Positions 1-7,628 of a stretch of 21,926 bases of DNA are shown here, in pieces. The translations under genes and the position numbers were made by a program. The notes beneath the pieces are model-generated. The model saw only the letters and a program-made list of their open reading frames with translations, was not told the DNA's origin and did no database searches. Source of the DNA: Prevotellaceae bacterium UBA1743. Its GTDB lineage: Bacteria > Bacteroidota > Bacteroidia > Bacteroidales > Bacteroidaceae. The stretch covers positions 16,179 to 38,104 of the forward strand of contig DCHV01000087.1 in NCBI GenBank assembly GCA_002314945.1, read 5' to 3'. Each line of letters starts with the position of its first letter. Positions within the stretch are counted from its first letter, which is position 1.

Positions 1-2661
1 TTTGCGCACGGATAGGGGAGTCTTGGTGCTGGGCAAGGAAATATGAGGTGTGAGGTCTCGCGTCTCTATCATGATTGTCGTGTCATGGGTTTTGCCCTCC
101 CTGTTCTCGATGGAGAAGCAGATCCTGTTCTCGTTGCACAAGATGGGCTCTTCTTTCATGAAGCCGTCTTTCTGCAGTTCCACGGCTACACGAGAAGGGG
201 TGAACAGACGCAACAGACGACGGACTCCATCGTAGGGTATGATTGTCACGTTGCCTGGCTTGTCTGTATCTACATTACCTCCATAGCCCACCAAACCTAA
301 GTCGGGATCTTCAAGCAGATAGATGCCCGCACCATGAATGCCACCTGTCAGCCCGTGGTCTATTTCACCATCGTATCGCAGAGGGCCTCGTTTCTGCCTG
401 ACGGATTTGAGGTCCCACAGAAAGGAATGCTGGAAGGGTGAATAGGTCCATCCTGCCGCTCCATCGTTGTTCTTTCCATGATACCAATACCCGTACCCCG
501 ACTCTTCGGTCCCTGTATTCACAAGGGCCCAGGACGACAGCAAGGCATTATATCCCCAGTTGACATACCTATCAGGAGCATCGGCAAACCTGAATGCATA
601 ATCCAACAAAGCTGCACCACCCATCTGTGACATGTAGTCGAGATTGCTTTTCTCACCGCTCCATGCCGTTCCCAGATGGCCGTAATCATACTCGTACAAT
701 CCGCGAATAGCCAGATTCCCATCCAACTGATTTTGCATGAAAGTGTCAATCCGAGTAGTGTCGAGCGACTTGTACGTATGCCATTTCTGCTCGTTCTTGT
801 CATACCACAACTGTTCTTGGGGTTCAATCGGATGCTGTTTTGCATATTCTGCCACATAGTAGGACGACTCGTAAGCTGTACGATCAACAAACATCTCGGA
901 GCCAAAAGGCCACGTAGCATCGTATATCATGTAGAGGACTTTCTTTTCCCATTCCCTGCATAATCTGTCTGCAGCATCGTACCTCCCTTCTGTCCTGAGC
1001 GCCCGCATGATGTCCAACAGGTATCGTTCGTGGAAGTTGCCTAATTTGTATGCCCAGTCGCTCCACCCCTTGATGAACCATTGCTGGCCCATGAAGATAT
1101 TGTACGGAACCTCGAAATATGCCATTGCCGTGCGGTAAGCCCGTTCGAGATAGCCTTTGGCATCAAGGTAGCTGACCAGGTCGGGATAGTCTTTGGCAAT
1201 CTTGTATAAATTGTAGTAGATGGTAAAATGTGTGGGATAGTCGTAGGTTCTCCACATGCGCTCCTTGCCGCTTCCACCAGAGTTGTAGTCACCCAACTCT
1301 CCGCTACGAAGTTCATGCCAATTGTCTATCCCGTAGATGCCATAGGGATAAGGGGTTTCCTGATCCGTACGCTGAAGCTTCCCCCATACGAAATTCCTTT
1401 CATAATATTCCAGCGAGGCAATTTCATCTCTGTCGGGATAGACAACATTCTTCTCGCTCAGATACAGAGGCTTGCAATTGCTCGGATCGTCCGAACCGCC
1501 TACCATATAGGGGTAGGGAAGTTCGCCTATGCTATCGGGTGAGAGCAACCGCTCGTTCTCCATGTCCCACAAACTGTACAAACCGTTGTACCATTTCGTG
1601 CTATCGCGATGCTGCTGGTGCGTGAGAATGAAGTGTGCTCGTTTCTTTATCACCTTTTCCAGAGGTTCTGTGACATAGAAATGCAGGTAGCACACCTTGC
1701 CCTTGCCATACGTTACGCGAATCGTCTGTTCGCCCAGTTTTGAGAAACGGAACATATATCGCTGGTTCTTGCCCACTCGTTCCTTTCGGGTTATTTGTGT
1801 GTGTAGCGCATCCTCTGCTTCCAACTTTTTAATCGGTTGTTTGCACGCGAGAGCACATTGCACCATCATCTCGGGCGAGACCACCATACCTGGTGCTATC
1901 CTGGCTGTCACATATCCATTGTCGTACAGTTTGTCCTGCACTTCCTCGTACGAACCTGCCAAGGAGAAATCAAAGCCCGTCGTATATGTTGTACCAACTG
2001 GTATGACTCGTGATGTACTCGGAATGGGCCAGGTATCGTCTGTCCTATCGACCGATGTCTTGGAATGAATATAGAAATCATTGTCCAACGTCTTGTATTC
2101 CAACGAAGTCCCCTCTTTCAGGGTCATCAACAGTACATCCCCCTGCCCCTTGTAGGGTACCCAATAGAGGTAAGAGGAATGGCCGTTCAGGAAGATGTGC
2201 CTTCCAAGATTGTCTTTTGCCGGTAGTGTCTCGTCCCTCTCTCCGATGGGAATGCGCACCTTCAGATCGGTTATCTCGACAGAGTGCCGGTTGGCGTTGC
2301 GAAGTGATATGCTCCAATCCATTCCCATACCAGTAACCGAGAATGTCTGGCTCAATTCCACCGAGCCAGGCAGTTGCCATACAATACGTATGTGCTGCAA
2401 GTCGTGGAAGGTGACTTTGGACGTTAGTTCCGATGTATTCGCGGTATATACGTCACCCTGTACGGAATACCTTACGAACAAATCGCCTAAGTAATCATCC
2501 TGATTCAGATAATTCCGGGCATCTTCACTTTGACCGAAAGTCAATGAAGACACCCCTCTCTCCTTTGGTTCCAGCGTGATGGATGGTACATTGGCATACA
2601 CGGCTCTTGAACAGAGCATGAGCGCTATAGCAATGACGAGAAAAGAAGTCTTTGTGCCCAT
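1..2661 (-). CDS. Secreted DUF5695-like protein, partial (runs off left edge)
   Basis: Reading leftward from the ATG at 2661, 887 codons stay open to position 1, so the C-terminus and stop lie outside the window. Residues 1-23 form a signal peptide ending in a VYA cleavage site. Residues 25-250 look like a beta-sandwich. Residues about 340-760 are rich in aromatic residues and helices and include the segments GGSDDPSN (388-395), TDQETPYPYGIYG (432-444) and GGIHGAG (773-779), which recall DUF5695 proteins; I name that family from memory. The layout (beta-sandwich followed by an alpha/alpha barrel-like part) resembles many glycoside hydrolases and polysaccharide lyases, but no catalytic pair can be assigned. 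It is the last visible gene of a uronate operon, 56 nt after the kduD-like gene, so a role in periplasmic or surface glycan cleavage that feeds the pathway is inferred. The gene itself is certain; the family name is moderately sure and the function unknown. Confidence 0.85.
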   Translation of the reverse strand, partial: MGTKTSFLVIAIALMLCSRAVYANVPSITLEPKERGVSSLTFGQSEDARNYLNQDDYLGDLFVRYSVQGDVYTANTSELTSKVTFHDLQHIRIVWQLPGSVELSQTFSVTGMGMDWSISLRNANRHSVEITDLKVRIPIGERDETLPAKDNLGRHIFLNGHSSYLYWVPYKGQGDVLLMTLKEGTSLEYKTLDNDFYIHSKTSVDRTDDTWPIPSTSRVIPVGTTYTTGFDFSLAGSYEEVQDKLYDNGYVTARIAPGMVVSPEMMVQCALACKQPIKKLEAEDALHTQITRKERVGKNQRYMFRFSKLGEQTIRVTYGKGKVCYLHFYVTEPLEKVIKKRAHFILTHQQHRDSTKWYNGLYSLWDMENERLLSPDSIGELPYPYMVGGSDDPSNCKPLYLSEKNVVYPDRDEIASLEYYERNFVWGKLQRTDQETPYPYGIYGIDNWHELRSGELGDYNSGGSGKERMWRTYDYPTHFTIYYNLYKIAKDYPDLVSYLDAKGYLERAYRTAMAYFEVPYNIFMGQQWFIKGWSDWAYKLGNFHERYLLDIMRALRTEGRYDAADRLCREWEKKVLYMIYDATWPFGSEMFVDRTAYESSYYVAEYAKQHPIEPQEQLWYDKNEQKWHTYKSLDTTRIDTFMQNQLDGNLAIRGLYEYDYGHLGTAWSGEKSNLDYMSQMGGAALLDYAFRFADAPDRYVNWGYNALLSSWALVNTGTEESGYGYWYHGKNNDGAAGWTYSPFQHSFLWDLKSVRQKRGPLRYDGEIDHGLTGGIHGAGIYLLEDPDLGLVGYGGNVDTDKPGNVTIIPYDGVRRLLRLFTPSRVAVELQKDGFMKEEPILCNENRICFSIENREGKTHDTTIMIETRDLTPHISLPSTKTPLSVRK

Positions 2662-2687
2662 GAGATGATGCCTCCCCGTACCAGTCA

Positions 2688-2695
2688 CAAAACTA
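2688..2695 (-). promoter_or_regulatory. Possible internal -7 element before the DUF5695-like gene
   Basis: The minus strand reads TAGTTTTG here, which fits the Bacteroidetes -7 consensus TAnnTTTG. It lies 27 nt before the ATG at 2661, in the widest gap of the operon. There is no TTTG at the usual distance upstream, so this may be a chance match in a short AT-rich patch. Confidence 0.2.
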
Positions 2696-2717
2696 TTGAA
2701 CCCACGGTTGTCTGCAT

Positions 2718-3512
2718 CTACTTAGGCTGCTTGCCTATGTATGCCAGGATGCCTCCATCTACGTACAGAATATGGCCATTGACTGCATCTGAAGCATGTG
2801 AGGCAAGGAATACGGCAGGACCAGCGAGTTCAGATGGGTCGAGCCAGCGTCCTGCTGGTGTCTTGGCGCAAATGAACGAGTCGAATGGGTGACGGCTACC
2901 ATCTGCCTGAGGCTCACGCAGGGGTGCGGTTTGGGGAGTTGCGATATAACCAGGACCGATGCCGTTGCACTGGATGTTGTACTCGCCATACTCCGAGCAG
3001 ATGTTTCGGGTGAGCATCTTCAGGCCACCCTTGGCAGCTGCATAGGCAGAGACGGTCTCGCGACCGAGTTCCGACATCATGGAGCAGATGTTGATAATCT
3101 TACCTTCTCGACGTTCCATCATCTCTGGCAGTACAGCACTTGCACAGATGTATGGTGCAACGAGATCGATGTCGATGACTTCCTGGAACTCGCTACGTTT
3201 CATCTCGTGCATAGGGATACGCTTGATGATGCCAGCATTGTTTACAAGAATGTCAATTTGACCTACCTCCTGGTGAATCTTCTCTACCAGTGCCTTCACG
3301 CCCGCTTCGTCGGTCACGTCACACACGTAACCGTGAACGTTCTCTATACCTGCCTCCTTGTAGTTCTGAAGACCGCGCTTCAAGGACTCTTCGTACCTGT
3401 CATTGAAGATGATGTTATCTACTCCTGCAGCAACGAAAGCCTTGGCTATATTGAAACCAATACCATAAGCTGCACCTGTGATCCACGCATTTTTTCCTTT
3501 CAGTGAAAACAT
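2718..3512 (-). CDS. kduD: SDR-family dehydrogenase, KduD-like (2-dehydro-3-deoxy-D-gluconate 5-dehydrogenase or gluconate 5-dehydrogenase)
   Basis: This 264-residue cytoplasmic oxidoreductase of the classical short-chain dehydrogenase family has the nucleotide-binding motif TGAAYGIG (12-19), NNAG (90-93), a serine near 143-146, and the catalytic YxxxK pair Y156/K160. No signal peptide is present. Its likely reaction is NAD(H)-dependent reduction of 2,5-diketo-3-deoxygluconate to 2-keto-3-deoxygluconate (KDG). Sequence alone does not separate KduD from gluconate 5-dehydrogenase (Gno/IdnO); the position 13 nt after kduI and downstream of kdgK and the KDPG aldolase gene in the same operon favours KduD. 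It ends in TAG at 2720-2718. Confidence 0.85.
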   Translation of the reverse strand: MFSLKGKNAWITGAAYGIGFNIAKAFVAAGVDNIIFNDRYEESLKRGLQNYKEAGIENVHGYVCDVTDEAGVKALVEKIHQEVGQIDILVNNAGIIKRIPMHEMKRSEFQEVIDIDLVAPYICASAVLPEMMERREGKIINICSMMSELGRETVSAYAAAKGGLKMLTRNICSEYGEYNIQCNGIGPGYIATPQTAPLREPQADGSRHPFDSFICAKTPAGRWLDPSELAGPAVFLASHASDAVNGHILYVDGGILAYIGKQPK

Positions 3513-3525
3513 AAGCTATGAGGCG

Positions 3526-4446
3526 TTATTTTAAGTCTGTTGTTACAACCTTCTGCATATCTCCGTAATCCAGATTCTCTCCTGCCATACCCCAGATGAA
3601 GGTATAGTTGCTGGTGCCTGCTGCACAATGGATGGACCACTGTGGGGAGATGACTGCCTGCTCGTTCTTCATCCAGATGGAGCGTGTCTCCTGTGGCTCG
3701 CCCATGAAGTGACAAACCATCTGATCCTGTGGCACCTGGTAGTAGAGGTATGTCTCCATGCGACGCAGGTGTGTGTGTGCTGGCATTGTATTCCATACCG
3801 AACCTGTCTGCAGCTCTGTGACACCCATCTGCAGTTGGCACGTACGGACACCTGCCACACCATTGATGATGAGCTGATGGATGACACGGTCGTTACTCTC
3901 TGCCAATGAGCCGGCCTTGATATTGTTGGCCTCCTTCAGGGTGACACGCTTTGTCGGGAAGGATTGATGAGCAATGGCTGAGTTCATATAGAACTTGGCC
4001 GGATTCTTCTGATCCTTGCTGCGGAGCGACACCTTGTTGGGTTGCTCCTCGGTAGAGCGTCCTACATACATGCCCTCGTTGTAGGAGAGGTCATAGTCCT
4101 TTCCGTCGATAGTCACCACACCAGGTCCACCGATATTGATGATACCCAGTTCGCGATTCTCGAGCAGAGTCTTCACCTTCAGCGGCTCAAAGGGCTCCAG
4201 GGTGATGGTCTTGTCGATAGGCATACAGCCACCGATGAGGAAACGGTCATACATGGTGTAGGTCCAGTTGACCTCGTTAGCCGAGAACACCTTCTCGATG
4301 AGGAACTCCTTGCGGAGTCTTTCTGTGTCATACTCCTTGGCGTCCTGTGGATGGTGAGACCAACGAACTTCGACGTTTCCTGCCTGCTGTGCAAATGCAG
4401 AGGCTGTGCAGAGAACGGAGAACAGAATGATTGTCAATTTTTTCAT
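3526..4446 (-). CDS. kduI: 5-dehydro-4-deoxy-D-glucuronate isomerase with a signal peptide
   Basis: This 306-residue cupin isomerase converts 5-keto-4-deoxyuronate to 2,5-diketo-3-deoxygluconate. The metal ligands H224, H226, E231 and H273 (motifs AHTHLRRMETYLYY and SPQWSIH) align with H196, H198, E203 and H245 of Escherichia coli KduI at a constant offset of 28. The offset arises because residues 1-19 are a typical signal peptide (two lysines, a hydrophobic core TIILFSVL, cleavage at AFA before QQ). The predicted mature part still holds a full-length KduI, including the RLRKEFLIEKVF segment near its start. No internal ATG could replace the start: the next Met is residue 65, inside the fold. 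There is no good lipobox at C13. The ATG lies 1 nt after the EIIC stop. A periplasmic location is inferred and differs from the cytoplasmic enzyme of enterobacteria. Confidence 0.95.
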   Translation of the reverse strand: MKKLTIILFSVLCTASAFAQQAGNVEVRWSHHPQDAKEYDTERLRKEFLIEKVFSANEVNWTYTMYDRFLIGGCMPIDKTITLEPFEPLKVKTLLENRELGIINIGGPGVVTIDGKDYDLSYNEGMYVGRSTEEQPNKVSLRSKDQKNPAKFYMNSAIAHQSFPTKRVTLKEANNIKAGSLAESNDRVIHQLIINGVAGVRTCQLQMGVTELQTGSVWNTMPAHTHLRRMETYLYYQVPQDQMVCHFMGEPQETRSIWMKNEQAVISPQWSIHCAAGTSNYTFIWGMAGENLDYGDMQKVVTTDLK

Positions 4447-4447
4447 G

Positions 4448-5800
4448 TCACTTATTTTTTATGATTTGTTTTCTGTTGTAGATCATCAGGGCTGTGGTGA
4501 AAAGAACCAGGACAGCTGCTCCGATGTAATGGATATGGCATGTGAGCTTGTAGATGGTCCATCCATACAGGCTTGATGCAAAGTCAAGTGTGCCACCCTC
4601 GAAGCCCTCAGGTATCTGTGCTGCCTTGTCTCCTGTTTCGGCAAACACGGCATTTGCTGCCATCGTGAAGTCGGGGGCCATGTCTGTTACAAAGTACAGG
4701 CCTACTACGATTGCCACAAGCCCGATGATATAGGTCTTGAGCACGTTGCCCTTTGTGATGGGCAGAACCAGGGGGAAGAGATAGAACATGCCAGCCAATG
4801 AGGCAAGAGGCAGGAACTGGTTGCCTGGAAGCAGCACTGCAACGATCAGGGATGTAGGAATGAGCAACAACGAGACAACGAGGGTGGTGGGATGACCGAT
4901 GACGAGTGCCGGGCTCATGCCGATATATACCTTTCTGCCTCCGAACTTACTGTTCACCAGTTCCTTTATCTTATCGCTGATAGGCATCAGGCCGTCAATG
5001 AAGAGACGGGTGATGCGTGGAATGAGTTCCATCACAGCACCCATGGTGATACCGAGGAACAGGATCTTTTTGACATCCATGTGTGCGGCAAAGCCGATGA
5101 GCATACCTACGATGACTCCCAGAACCAGTGGTTCGCCCAGGACACCGAACTTGCGTTTGAGTCCTTCGGCATCAATGTTGAGACGGTCGAAGCCTGGAAT
5201 CATGTTCAGTACCTTGTCAAGTACGATGGCAAAGGGTACCATGCTCTGGCAGAATGGTTGCGGAATGGAAATGCCGCTGAGTTCGGGATGGTAGTTCTGG
5301 AACTTCTCGGCACACAGATCAGCCACGCACAGGGTGATGATGTAGCAGATGATGGCTGCAAAATAACCCCACAGCAGGCTCTGATCCATCACGAAATAGA
5401 CGACAGCACCTACAAAGGCATAATGCCAGTAGTTCCACAGGTCGATGTTGACCGTACGGGTGGTCTTGGTCAGAAGCATCAGCAGGTTGACGCCCAGGCA
5501 AATGGGAATGATGAGTGCACCTACAGCCGTGTTGTAAGCTACTGCGGCCGCTGCCGGCCAACCCATGTCAAACACCTTGAGTTGAAGTTGATAGATGTCG
5601 GAAATGGCGGTGAGCGGGCCATTGAAGTTGGTGGTGAGCAATGCGGTCACGATACCTAATCCGACAAAACCGACACCGACATAAAGCCCCGATTTCAGGG
5701 CCTTGCCGAACTTCATGCCAATACACAAGCCTATTACCGTGAAGAGGATGGGCATCATGACGGATGCACCGAGTTGAATGATATACGAGAATACTTCCAT
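4448..5800 (-). CDS. Orphan PTS EIIC permease, galactitol (GatC/SgcC) type
   Basis: This 450-residue polytopic inner-membrane protein has roughly ten hydrophobic segments and resembles the EIIC-GAT family. Supporting segments are GEPLVLGVIVGMLIG (222-236), a charged amphipathic stretch around PRITRLFIDGLMPISDKIKE (261-280) and IGHPTT (301-306). The start at 5800 is preferred because it lies 2 nt after the aldolase stop codon; an in-frame ATG at 5854 would overlap that gene and add hydrophilic residues before the first membrane segment. No EIIA or EIIB gene is present. Its position between the KDPG aldolase gene and kduI suggests it carries a deoxyketo-uronate. Because kdgK is in the operon, import without phosphorylation makes sense, but the substrate is inferred. 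The name galactitol reflects family, not evidence of substrate. Confidence 0.85.
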   Translation of the reverse strand: MEVFSYIIQLGASVMMPILFTVIGLCIGMKFGKALKSGLYVGVGFVGLGIVTALLTTNFNGPLTAISDIYQLQLKVFDMGWPAAAAVAYNTAVGALIIPICLGVNLLMLLTKTTRTVNIDLWNYWHYAFVGAVVYFVMDQSLLWGYFAAIICYIITLCVADLCAEKFQNYHPELSGISIPQPFCQSMVPFAIVLDKVLNMIPGFDRLNIDAEGLKRKFGVLGEPLVLGVIVGMLIGFAAHMDVKKILFLGITMGAVMELIPRITRLFIDGLMPISDKIKELVNSKFGGRKVYIGMSPALVIGHPTTLVVSLLLIPTSLIVAVLLPGNQFLPLASLAGMFYLFPLVLPITKGNVLKTYIIGLVAIVVGLYFVTDMAPDFTMAANAVFAETGDKAAQIPEGFEGGTLDFASSLYGWTIYKLTCHIHYIGAAVLVLFTTALMIYNRKQIIKNK

Positions 5801-5802
5801 GG

Positions 5803-6450
5803 TTATTTGCAATATTTCAGTGATTCGCGGCACTTGTCTGTGATATAACCCCAATCCTGTGCCTCAATGACGTCCTTGGGGAAAAGCTTTGATCCCATGC
5901 CTACACAATAGACACCGGCATCGAACCATGCTCGGAGATTCTCTTGGGTTGGTTCCACACCACCGGTAACCATGAGCTTTGTCCATGGCATAGGAGCCAT
6001 CAGACCCTTTACGAACTTTGTCCCGAGCACATCACCCGGAAATACCTTGATGAGCCAGCATCCTGCCTCCTGAGCTTGCCCCACCTCCGAGGCAGTACCA
6101 CAACCGGGAGCGTAAGGCACGCTTCGGCGGTTGCAAACCTTTGCCACATCCGGATTGAACAAAGGACCGACCACAAAGTCGGCACCCATCTGTATGTAGA
6201 GACTTGCTGTAGGGGCGTCAACGACCGAACCAACACCAAGTGCCAGTTCCGTACATTCCTTGCACACGAACTTCATCAGTTCCGCGAATACCTCATGGGC
6301 AAATGCTCCGCGGTTTGTAAACTCGAATGCTCGGACACCTCCTTCGTAGCAAGCCTTGACAACCTTCTTTGCCACCTCGATGTCCTTGTGATAGAATACA
6401 GGCACGATGCCTGTCTCGCCCATCAGGGCCAGTACTTTTGTGTTTTCCAT
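5803..6450 (-). CDS. eda: 2-keto-3-deoxy-6-phosphogluconate (KDPG) / 4-hydroxy-2-oxoglutarate aldolase
   Basis: This 215-residue cytoplasmic class I aldolase splits KDPG into pyruvate and glyceraldehyde-3-phosphate. The Schiff-base lysine is K135 in LIKVFPGD (133-140). E43 and R47 in FEFTNRG (42-48) match E45 and R49 of E. coli Eda. The glycine-rich phosphate-site segment VTGGV (161-165) is also present. Length is normal for the family. The start lies 1 nt after the kdgK stop, and the stop is 2 nt before the EIIC start, so expression is probably translationally coupled. It completes the lower part of the uronate route. Confidence 0.95.
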   Translation of the reverse strand: MENTKVLALMGETGIVPVFYHKDIEVAKKVVKACYEGGVRAFEFTNRGAFAHEVFAELMKFVCKECTELALGVGSVVDAPTASLYIQMGADFVVGPLFNPDVAKVCNRRSVPYAPGCGTASEVGQAQEAGCWLIKVFPGDVLGTKFVKGLMAPMPWTKLMVTGGVEPTQENLRAWFDAGVYCVGMGSKLFPKDVIEAQDWGYITDKCRESLKYCK

Positions 6451-6451
6451 A

Positions 6452-7474
6452 TTATCTTTGTACGCGACCGTTGGCGCTGCCTTTACACAGATTGTTCACT
6501 TCCTCTTCGCTCACTTGGTTGAAATCGCCATTGATGGTGTGCTTCAGGGCACTGGCTGCAACGGCAAACTCGAGTGCTTCGCCCTGTGTGGGTTTGGTGA
6601 GAAGTCCGTGGATGAGGCCGCCCGAGAAAGAGTCACCACCGCCTACACGGTCGATGATAGGGTCAATGTCGTACCGCTTGCTCTCATAGAATTCATCACC
6701 ATTGTAGATGAGGGCTTTCCAACCGTTGTGGGTGGCAGAGAACGACTCACGCAGGGTTGACACTACATAGCGGAACCCGAACTGCTCCTTCATCTGACGG
6801 AAGATGCCCTGATAGCCCTTGGCGTTGGTTTCGCCACCTTCCACATCGGCATCGGGCTTGAAGCCGAGGCAGAGCTCTGCATCCTCCTCATTGCCTATGC
6901 ACACATCCACATACTTCATGAGAGGACGCATTACGGAGATGGCCTTTTCTGAGGTCCATAGCTTCTTGCGGAAATTCAGATCCACCGATACGGTTACACC
7001 ATGGCGCTTGGCAGCCTCACAGGCAACGAGCGTGAGTTCTGCAGCCTTGTCAGAGATGGCAGGTGTGATGCCGCTCCAGTGGAACCATTGGGCATCTTTC
7101 ATTATCTCATCAAAATCGAAATCTTCGGGATTAGCCTCTGCAATGGAGGAATGAGCACGGTCGTAGATGACTTTGCTCGGGCGCATCGAAGCACCTGTCT
7201 CACAATAATAGAGACCTACCCTGTCACCCCCTCTTGCTATGAATCTCGTGTCAACACCATAGCGACGAAGAGCATTTACCGCAATCTGTCCAATCTCATG
7301 CGTGGGCAGTTTACTTACGAAAAAGGCATCATGACCATAGTTGGCAAGGCTAACGGCAACATTGGCCTCACCGCCTCCTGGAATTATACGGAACATATCG
7401 GTTTGTACGAAACGATCCTGACCATCCGGAGAAAGGCGGAGCATAATCTCGCCCAGTGTGACTATCTTACTCAT
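6452..7474 (-). CDS. kdgK: 2-keto-3-deoxygluconate kinase, PfkB family
   Basis: This 340-residue cytoplasmic sugar-acid kinase phosphorylates KDG to KDPG with ATP. The N-terminus has the PfkB layout (GEIMLRLSP at 8-16, GGGEANVAVSLANYG at 33-47). The C-terminal signature DRVGGGDSFSGG (275-286) carries the anion-hole glycines and the catalytic base D281; GGGD replaces the more common GAGD. Length is usual for KdgK. It is the first gene of the left operon, preceded by a -7 promoter element at 7520-7527. Other PfkB sugar kinases are possible from sequence alone, but the adjacent KDPG aldolase, kduI and kduD-like genes make KDG kinase the clear choice. Confidence 0.93.
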   Translation of the reverse strand: MSKIVTLGEIMLRLSPDGQDRFVQTDMFRIIPGGGEANVAVSLANYGHDAFFVSKLPTHEIGQIAVNALRRYGVDTRFIARGGDRVGLYYCETGASMRPSKVIYDRAHSSIAEANPEDFDFDEIMKDAQWFHWSGITPAISDKAAELTLVACEAAKRHGVTVSVDLNFRKKLWTSEKAISVMRPLMKYVDVCIGNEEDAELCLGFKPDADVEGGETNAKGYQGIFRQMKEQFGFRYVVSTLRESFSATHNGWKALIYNGDEFYESKRYDIDPIIDRVGGGDSFSGGLIHGLLTKPTQGEALEFAVAASALKHTINGDFNQVSEEEVNNLCKGSANGRVQR

Positions 7475-7519
7475 ATCTTAGTGCTGCAAAAAGAAATCAA
7501 TCAATCTGAAATGATATGG

Positions 7520-7527
7520 CAAAGATA
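7520..7527 (-). promoter_or_regulatory. -7 element of the uronate operon promoter
   Basis: The minus strand reads TATCTTTG, a full match to the Bacteroidetes -7 consensus TAnnTTTG, 46 nt before the kdgK ATG. The expected TTTG at -33 is absent (the region reads GGTG/TGTG), so the promoter may be weak or dependent on an activator. Confidence 0.55.
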
Positions 7528-7542
7528 GCAATAAAATCTGGG

Positions 7543-7565
7543 AAACACACCTTTCGGCAGTGTTT
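7543..7565 (-). terminator. Weak hairpin between the GH127 gene and kdgK
   Basis: On the minus strand AAACAC and GTGTTT form a 6-bp stem. Two inner C-G pairs close a GAAA tetraloop after a small internal loop. Only three Ts follow, so termination would be poor. It sits just upstream of the kdgK -7 element and overlaps where a -33 contact would fall, so it could be a weak terminator, a regulator site or chance. The rest of the 154-nt gap shows no gene. Confidence 0.25.
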
Positions 7566-7628
7566 TTTCAATATTTGCCACAAAAGAATATGCAGAGAAC
7601 GTGTGGCGGATATCAGCTTGCTTGTCGT

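Noticed and set aside
4395..4446. Lipoprotein signal in KduI at Cys13
   Set aside because: The residues before the cysteine (S-V-L) do not form a lipobox, and a good signal peptidase I site AFA-QQ follows at 19.
4892..5659. 255-codon open frame on the plus strand
   Set aside because: It is antisense to the EIIC permease. The translation is rich in His, Asp and Glu as expected from the reverse of a membrane protein gene, with no family resemblance.
4448..5800. Galactitol transport as the actual substrate
   Set aside because: The family name comes from E. coli GatC. There are no galactitol or tagatose genes and no EIIA/EIIB here, while the neighbours are all uronate genes.
5801..5854. Upstream in-frame ATG for the EIIC gene at 5854
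   Set aside because: It would overlap the KDPG aldolase coding end by 52 nt and add 18 hydrophilic residues. The ATG at 5800, 2 nt after the aldolase stop, fits the spacing of the other genes.
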